Assembly (NCBI GenBank): GCA_015698045.1
Contig: BLAL01000018.1
Location: forward strand, 1,364,001-1,428,000
Direction of reading: 5' to 3'
DNA: 64,000 bases
From: Rhizophagus clarus
Taxonomy: Eukaryota > Glomeromycota > Glomeromycetes > Glomerales > Glomeraceae
Position numbers and translations under genes: made by a program. Shown here piece after piece: positions 58,705-64,000 of the stretch (position 1 is its first letter; each line of letters begins with the position of its first letter). The notes below the pieces were generated by a model. It was given only the letters and a program-made list of their open reading frames with translations, was not told the origin of the DNA and did no database searches.

Positions 58705-59619
58705 TTATTTTTTGTATCGATAATCCTCTATCCTAGCCCTCTTCCTTTCAGGTTCTTCCTCAGCACATGCCTTATCTTTTAACAAACCTACGATTATACC
58801 AAGAACCTTCCTCACACCCTTACGCAATGTTTGGTATTCTTCAGAGCCCTCAACCAAAGATTCTTCGGTAAATTCTATGCTAAAGGGTGCCTTACTCGCC
58901 TGGAAAATTTCACCTGGAGAATAAAGGAGGAAACGCCAATTTCTGGCAGATGTCACGATCCCGTAAAGATAATCAAAGTAATCATCACCCCGCTTCGTTT
59001 TCTCTTATTCGTTTCATACTATTCTGAGCAAAGCCTTATGTCAACTTTTGTTGAACTTTGTCTTCAGTAATACAAATAAGACTCTCCTCATCTTTGATTG
59101 CATAATCCCAATTATTTCGTATTCTGGTTTCATGCTGAACTTTTTATTTGTAGCGTCTTTCGCAATTCGAAGGGCTTTATGAAGTATAGTTGAAACGTAC
59201 TCATTACGCATGGACTCTAAACTTGTCATCACCAACGTTCCATAACTCTGAAGCCGTAAGTTAATATCAGCCATACACAGCACGAAATGCTTATTGCCCT
59301 CCTTGATTTCATAGGTTTGCGGTATGAAAAGGGGTATAATTTCTGTTCCTTCAGAGACGAGGTTATATTTCGCCAACACCTCACTCAAACTGAGTATTGT
59401 TTTTGAGGGCCTTGGCCTCTTTTGCAAGTCTCATAGCTGGTCCTTCTTTTAAACCATAACTTTGAAAATCTTCTTTGGTCATGTCAAGAAAGTCTTGACC
59501 TGTAATTTTTTCGTTGCGGAGTATTTTAAAGTCGTCATTGTCGTCCTGCTCTTTCAAGTGTACGATAAGGGTCTCTGTATCCCTAAGAAAGAGTCGTGTT
59601 CAACCGTCGAAGTAGACAT
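58705..59619 (-). pseudogene. SAM-like domain family protein, broken
   Basis: From ATG 59619 (MSTSTVEHDSF), after one frame change, a SAM-like helical domain reads LKEQDDNDDFKILRNEKITG then DFLDMTKEDFQSYGLKEGPA. After another frame change come SLSEVLAKYNLVSEGTE and HFVLCMADINLRLQSYGTLV, then YEIIG. A deletion and frame changes follow (DYAIKDEESLICITEDKVQQ), and finally TSARNWRFLLYSPGE to the basic end KRARIEDYRYKK. The arrangement is that of a large Rhizophagus family (SAM-like domain plus a C-terminal domain reminiscent of PD-(D/E)XK/Crinkler partners); this last link is from memory of the family, not shown here. At least four disabling changes. Confidence 0.65.
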
Positions 59620-59881
59620 GGTACTTTTATAAGTAGTTTGGTTCGGATAAAAAGTGTGTTACGTTCGGAGGAGATCGATGTGGTATAAAAATATTTCTGA
59701 GAAAGCAGGCGTTAATATACGATTTTATGTAGCACAGATATTGCATCATTACACGTGAAATTTATCGAACACTCGTTAACGGGTATAAATGCTTTATTTA
59801 TTCTAATATACCATTGCCGACTTGCAACTTGCAGTATATAAACATGCGAATGTGTCGCTTATAACATGATGCAGAAAATTA

Positions 59882-60215
59882 TTATTCGGGGGAAAGGGGA
59901 GGGAATACAAAAATATAAATCATATCTTCATCGGGATTCTTAGGGAAATATTCAGAAATCTCACATTCTGCTTGCATACGCCTTCTTTCTATACTGGTAG
60001 GATAAATTTGTTGAAGATGGATGTTATGAGGACGGACTGGAAGATGGGGTGCTAATATGACCCTAACTTTATCAGCAATAGTAGAGACTCAGTCATTCTT
60101 GGAAACCTCGATCACAAAAATTACATTCCTATTCTGACTATTACTGAAGCGAAGGTTAAGACTGATGATCGCTATTCTTATTTTCAGTGGCTGCCATCTT
60201 GTTTTCCTGAATGCA
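59882..60215 (-). pseudogene. Broken gene fragment, possibly Crinkler-like N-terminal piece
   Basis: After a short MAATENKNSDHQS and several stops, one run is coding-like: KVRVILAPHLPVRPHNIHLQ through SIERRRMQAECEISEYFPKN to FVFPPLSPE and a TAA (59882-59884). ISEYF...P...IYIFVFPP recalls the end of the Crinkler (LxLFLAK-type) header domain, but the match is short. Confidence 0.3.
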
Positions 60216-60694
60216 GCCCTTAGTGAGAAATTAGTTCACTCATTTACACGAAATAGTAACTCCTGGTCTTAATTTTTCGCGGGAAGGTTGGCTAAACTTC
60301 CACACACTCCTACATGCTTTATATCTTGCTGGGAAAAGTCAAAGATATATGAGTCGTAATTAGCTTTGTCTTATAATGTCAAGAAAACCTTAATTGCACA
60401 TACAAACGGAATCTTAATACCTTTTTACATGTAGATCTACCCCTAAGACACATAATTAGCTTTACGCCTAACGATCTCGAAATTGCGAAGTTCTCAGCCC
60501 TCTATAACATATGATTTTGGCATTAATATTAATATTTACAGTAGGTCCTGTGTTGCAACAAAACATTTTCACATTCCTCGCGCAATTTGTTCAAGGGAAA
60601 AAAGATAGAGGTGTTATTAGTGCATTTATTTCTTGATTTTTTGCTGTCGCACAAACACAGCCAACTCACATGACGTTCCCGCATTTTTTGTCGC

Positions 60695-60840
60695 ACAAGT
60701 AGCCCTGCAAAAAATTCCGAGTAGATGATCACTGCTCTAAACTAGTTAGATTGGTAGAGCACCATTCCGTAGAGGGTTGTGTTAATTCCCGACTAAGAAA
60801 CGCAGAAATAATATTCTGAGCACCATCAACCTGTCTAAGA
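60695..60840 (+). mobile_element. tRNA-derived SINE-like copy 1
   Basis: CCTGCAAAAAATTCCGAG, GATCACTGCTCTAAAC and TAGTTAGATTGGTAGAGCA occur in order. TAGTTAGATTGG matches a pol III A box and GTGTTAATTCCC a degraded B box about 35 bp later. The same sequence of words recurs at 63065. The head is therefore tRNA-like, but no full cloverleaf can be drawn. Confidence 0.5.
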
Positions 60841-60970
60841 AAATCACTAAATGCGGTAATAAAATCGTTCGGAGTATCAGTATATATATATATACATATA
60901 ATCATCGGAGCTAGAGCTCGAACACTTTTTTATATTATATAACTTTAGGAAGAAACTTATTGAACAATAT

Positions 60971-61276
60971 TTAAGTCTTAGAGGCATGACATTCAGACTC
61001 TGTTTCAGTGTATTCCGAATCATAACACTCACTTAGATCAAGATTTCTCATAACTTTATGATGTTTGAAAAATTTGGTTATTTTGACTTTTCCATCTGAA
61101 TTAATTTCGGTGAAATGAGGGAATAACAATTCATAGAATGTATATAATGAAGGAGACAGTATATCGATTTCATTTCTTACATAATAAAGACTTTTCTCTT
61201 CATTATTTTCCCAATATCTTGGCCCATATTCTCTAGAAATATATAAATCCATTTTTTTGGCGAGCGACTTATACAT
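60971..61276 (-). CDS. Hypothetical small protein
   Basis: A 101-codon frame (MYKSLAKKMDLYISREYGPR start, an internal Met at codon 9). It is rich in Y, E and K and ends in an acidic tail (DSEYTETESECHAS). Codon use looks less extreme than in the surrounding spurious frames. No homologue recognised, no splice evidence. It might be a fragment of a larger gene. Confidence 0.35.
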   Translation of the reverse strand: MYKSLAKKMDLYISREYGPRYWENNEEKSLYYVRNEIDILSPSLYTFYELLFPHFTEINSDGKVKITKFFKHHKVMRNLDLSECYDSEYTETESECHASKT

Positions 61277-61658
61277 GTAGCAATGAATGTGGACAAATAA
61301 TCATTATGATGGATCAATGTGGACGAATAATTATTTATGATGGATCAATAAAATTACAACAAAAAAAAATCAAATAATGATTACTTTATTGATGACAATA
61401 TTATGTAAAATAAAAACAATATTGAATAGAATGATATAAAAAAATGATATATAATTGAGTATATGAATTCGATGAACGATGTGTATACAGTATGTTAGGT
61501 GATTCAAACACACGGATCATGCAATATTTTTTTCGGCTTCTACTGTATAATTAAAATAATAATAATATTATTGTTAAAAGGAATATGAGAAAAGAATACA
61601 ACATTTTTAAACGTGCAAGTAAATAATTATAATACCTCTAATATAAAGATTAGGATAT

Positions 61659-61919
61659 TCACTTACAGAGACTAGGGCAACCTATGTTAGGATCGTTAGT
61701 ACAACAGCTTGGTCCACTTCCAGAAACATTACCTATAATTAAAATATATGATAGAAGGAATATGAGTAAAAAATTTAACTTTTAAACTTTTTAAACGCGT
61801 AGATAACTAATTATACTACTTTTCAGTCTTTTAACAAGACGAAGTGGTGCTGATAGTGCAGGTACTAATAGTACATTTAATGTTATAAAGAAAACGAAGA
61901 AGAGAGTTGATAAATTCAT
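61659..61919 (-). CDS. Small secreted cysteine-rich peptide precursor (two exons)
   Basis: Exon 1 (61919-61820) and exon 2 (61732-61659) join in phase 1 to give 57 residues. The first 24 form a clear signal peptide (MNLSTLFFVFFITL core, cleavage expected after ALSA). A short pro-segment ends in the dibasic VKR, a Kex2-type site, at residues 30-31. The remaining 26 residues hold four cysteines in the pattern CC-x7-C-x3-C. The intron (61819-61733) has a GTAGTA donor and an ATTATAG acceptor. An intron-like sequence very similar to it follows the stop codon (about 61640-61550), so the intron/exon unit seems to have been partly duplicated. Function unknown; a secreted signal or symbiosis effector is inference from size and cysteine content. 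Confidence 0.6.
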
Positions 61920-63064
61920 ATTGCAAAATTTCATTGTAATTATTTTCTTTATACAATACGATAGAATTTTCTTGTAGTTTTTTTATAATATTTTTAACAA
62001 TATGATAAAATTTTCTTACAACAGAAAGAGAGTAAGACGTAACCTTTATATAAGAAATAATTTTGTTGAAAGATTGTTTATCATGACAATCAATAATTCA
62101 ATAACTATAAATAGAAATCTATCATACGGTTCATACCACATTGAAATCTTTGAATATTGTGAAATATTGTGAGAAAAAAAAAAATTTAATCTTGCTGCCG
62201 ATCATTGCAGGATCGAATCGATAGACATTAGTCAACAATGGAAATATTCTAAAAAAAGATCAATGTCGGATGATGGTATTACGAGATTGCTAAAATTGGC
62301 CAATCATAACGATCAATTCGTATCATGAAAATTTGATTTTCGATCAACAATAATAACTAGATTTTCAAATAATATACTTTTACTATTAATAATTCAGCAA
62401 ACTATTTCTTTAAATGGGTTCAGTATATACTGTATTTTAAGTATTATACTGTACTGTACTGTACATTGAATAATTTAAAAACCTCTATTTTTAAACCAAT
62501 AATGAATTTAAGTTTAGTATTGTTCATTTGAATCGTTTGGAAAGTAATATTAAAATTAGTGACAGGTCGTTGTTTGAAAGTCTTGAATTTATGACTAATT
62601 GTACCGAATAAATTTCATTTGTTAAAATTTTACATAAAATGAAACATGCTTTTAGAAACGCGAAAGATGGGAAAAAGAGAAAAAGAATATTTTATTTGAC
62701 AATAAACCAGTGAAAAATGACAATCGAATAATTCATTAACTGCTGGGACGTCCATATGTAAAAAATTTTTTACCTTAGGAATTGATCACAAAACCCTAAT
62801 TTTTTTTTTGTGCTCTAACCACTATACTATCTATACTATTTAAAATATATCTATTTTTAACTTATCATAAATTATATTAATATTGGTGGGAAGTTCGGAC
62901 GTTTTCTTAAAATAGTTATCTTTACTAATACTGCTATAGTAAGATTTGGGGTCAATTAATGCCTTAACAGTTACTACTTCTGGCGCAAGCCGATCAAGTA
63001 AATTAATTGTATGCATTTTATATGATTCGAAGATTTTTTAATCAAAAAAATAAGGCACTAATGG
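61920..63064. other. A+T-rich intergenic region
   Basis: Contains the upstream region of the secreted-peptide gene. No other gene supported. Confidence 0.45.
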
Positions 63065-63215
63065 TACATGTTGCTCAGCAAAAATCTTTCGAGCTGGCAA
63101 TCACTGCTCCGGATTAGTTAGATTAGACTGCTCGGGTCAGATTCCTCGTCTTCCTAATTCTTATTGCCGCATTACATACATTTGTGTGATCATCATGAAC
63201 AATCTGGGCCGCCGA
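63065..63215 (+). mobile_element. tRNA-derived SINE-like copy 2
   Basis: GCTCAGCAAAAATCTTTCGAG, CAATCACTGCTCCGGA, TAGTTAGATTAG and GGTCAGATTCCTCG align with 60695-60790. The A-box and B-box-like words are present but mutated. Confidence 0.45.
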
Positions 63216-63430
63216 TCACAAAAATTTTTTAATATTTTTCTACTTTTACTAAGCAGCTTGATACATGCATCTTAGTGAAAAAAAAAAACAAATTTTCTTT
63301 TTACAAAAAGTAGTCGTATTTTTTTTCCTTAACAAATAACCTAAAAAAGCTAGCCGGTAGTACTATAATAACCACATGCAGATCAGATTCGTTAATTCTA
63401 TAGATTGGATATCATTTAAATCTGATTCAT

Positions 63431-64000
63431 TTAATAATGATAAATATTTACAATTATTTCATCCGAAATAATTTTCAACAGTTCAATGATATCAACTAAT
63501 ATTTGAGCTTTAATCCGATTAAAGTCAAAAAACTCAACCAAAGATTCCAATTCTTTAGTGATTTTTTGATGATCAGTAATAGGCTCATTATTTGAACTCT
63601 TTATTTGTTCTAAGATTTGTAGTCGTTCCGTAATAATTTTGTATGTATCACTATAGACTTGTTTTGCTGCTAGAATGACGCTATATCGAAAAACCTCATA
63701 TTCTCGGGTTGCATAGATTTTTCTTTTTTATGTGTAAAATAAAACAACCGACCAAATTCGAAATGTCATTTAATGAAATAGATGCTACTTGCTCAGCCAA
63801 AAAATTAAGTGCACTATTATATTCTGCTAGTGGCATCATTTCCAAAATTTTAGTTAATAATTTCGGTGAATAATTTTTACGAAATTAATTTTCTTAACTG
63901 TATTGATAATAAAATCTTGAAGTCTTAATACTAAATGAAATAATCTGCAACATGAAAAATTTCAACTATATTATCGTTATGAATGATTCTATCATGATTT
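63431..64000 (-). pseudogene. BTB/BACK-type protein, broken 3' part, runs off the window
   Basis: Reading leftward from the window edge: NHDRIIHNDNIVEIFHVADY (end of a BTB-like region), two stops, KNYSPKLLTKILEMMPLAEY and NSALNFLAEQVASISLND, a frame change near 63720, then ATREYEVFRYSVILAAKQVY, ITDHQKITKELESLVEFFDF and NRIKAQILVDIIELLKII to TAA 63431-63433. This order fits the BTB-BACK proteins that are abundant in Rhizophagus. Frame changes and stops make it a pseudogene, unless some are unspotted introns. Confidence 0.55.

Noticed and set aside
60730..60800. Functional tRNA gene
   Set aside because: A-box and B-box-like words are present but acceptor, anticodon and T stems cannot be formed; the similarity to 63065 extends beyond a tRNA, so a SINE-like relic fits better.

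Overview
The window looks like a nuclear contig of an arbuscular mycorrhizal fungus, most likely Rhizophagus or a close relative (Glomeromycotina). The reasons are the very high A+T content, short introns with GTAAGT/GTATGT donors and TTTNAG/ATAG acceptors, serine/threonine kinase genes headed by a CxxC zinc-ribbon-like segment, relics of SAM-domain and BTB/BACK families that are hugely expanded in these fungi, and dense nested transposons. Species assignment is inference; no rRNA or true tRNA gene is present.

Layout. 1-6025: the 3' end of a kinase gene, a 1-kb imperfect palindrome, several short tandem arrays, and a six-exon gene of unknown function on the minus strand. 6445-10650: a 138-bp tandem array, a decayed Plavaka-type transposase gene with a C2H2 finger, and a 41-bp satellite. 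11200-16223: a MITE with terminal inverted repeats, a purine-rich stretch, and an array of 18 tandem copies of a 41-51 nt exon-like unit, each with its own 3' splice site and (except the last) 5' splice site. 18200-43935: one large nest of mobile elements. 44400-49500: degenerate repeats, two MITEs and a copied kinase tail. 49514-55717: two weakly supported small genes, long empty stretches and a complete four-exon kinase gene. 57984-64000: mostly broken genes (SAM family, possible Crinkler-like piece, BTB/BACK family), two tRNA-derived SINE-like copies and a small secreted cysteine-rich peptide gene.

The nest can be read in order of insertion. A MITE (arms at 18200 and 43935) was hit by a LINE, giving a 17-bp target duplication (18284-18300 and 43761-43777) and a TAAA tail. 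The LINE was then hit by a 9.46-kb element (18824-28285) with 0.97-kb terminal inverted repeats and a 6-bp target duplication GTAACG. A second, left-truncated copy (35560-42013) ends in the LINE RNase H region. Between the copies sits a Plavaka relic that itself carries a Tc1/mariner element. Copy 1 also carries a 1.57-kb hAT-like non-autonomous element whose empty site is visible in copy 2.

The 9.46-kb element is the most interesting object. It combines a retroelement-like Gag and aspartic protease, a chromodomain integrase, an A32/FtsK-HerA-like packaging ATPase, a coiled-coil protein, an acidic protein and a zinc-ribbon protein, in a DNA element with long terminal inverted repeats. I see no reverse transcriptase, no DNA polymerase B and no double-jelly-roll capsid gene. 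It resembles a Polinton/Maverick in architecture but has a Gag-Pro module in place of the usual capsid genes. Both copies carry disabling mutations, but together they define a consistent gene order.
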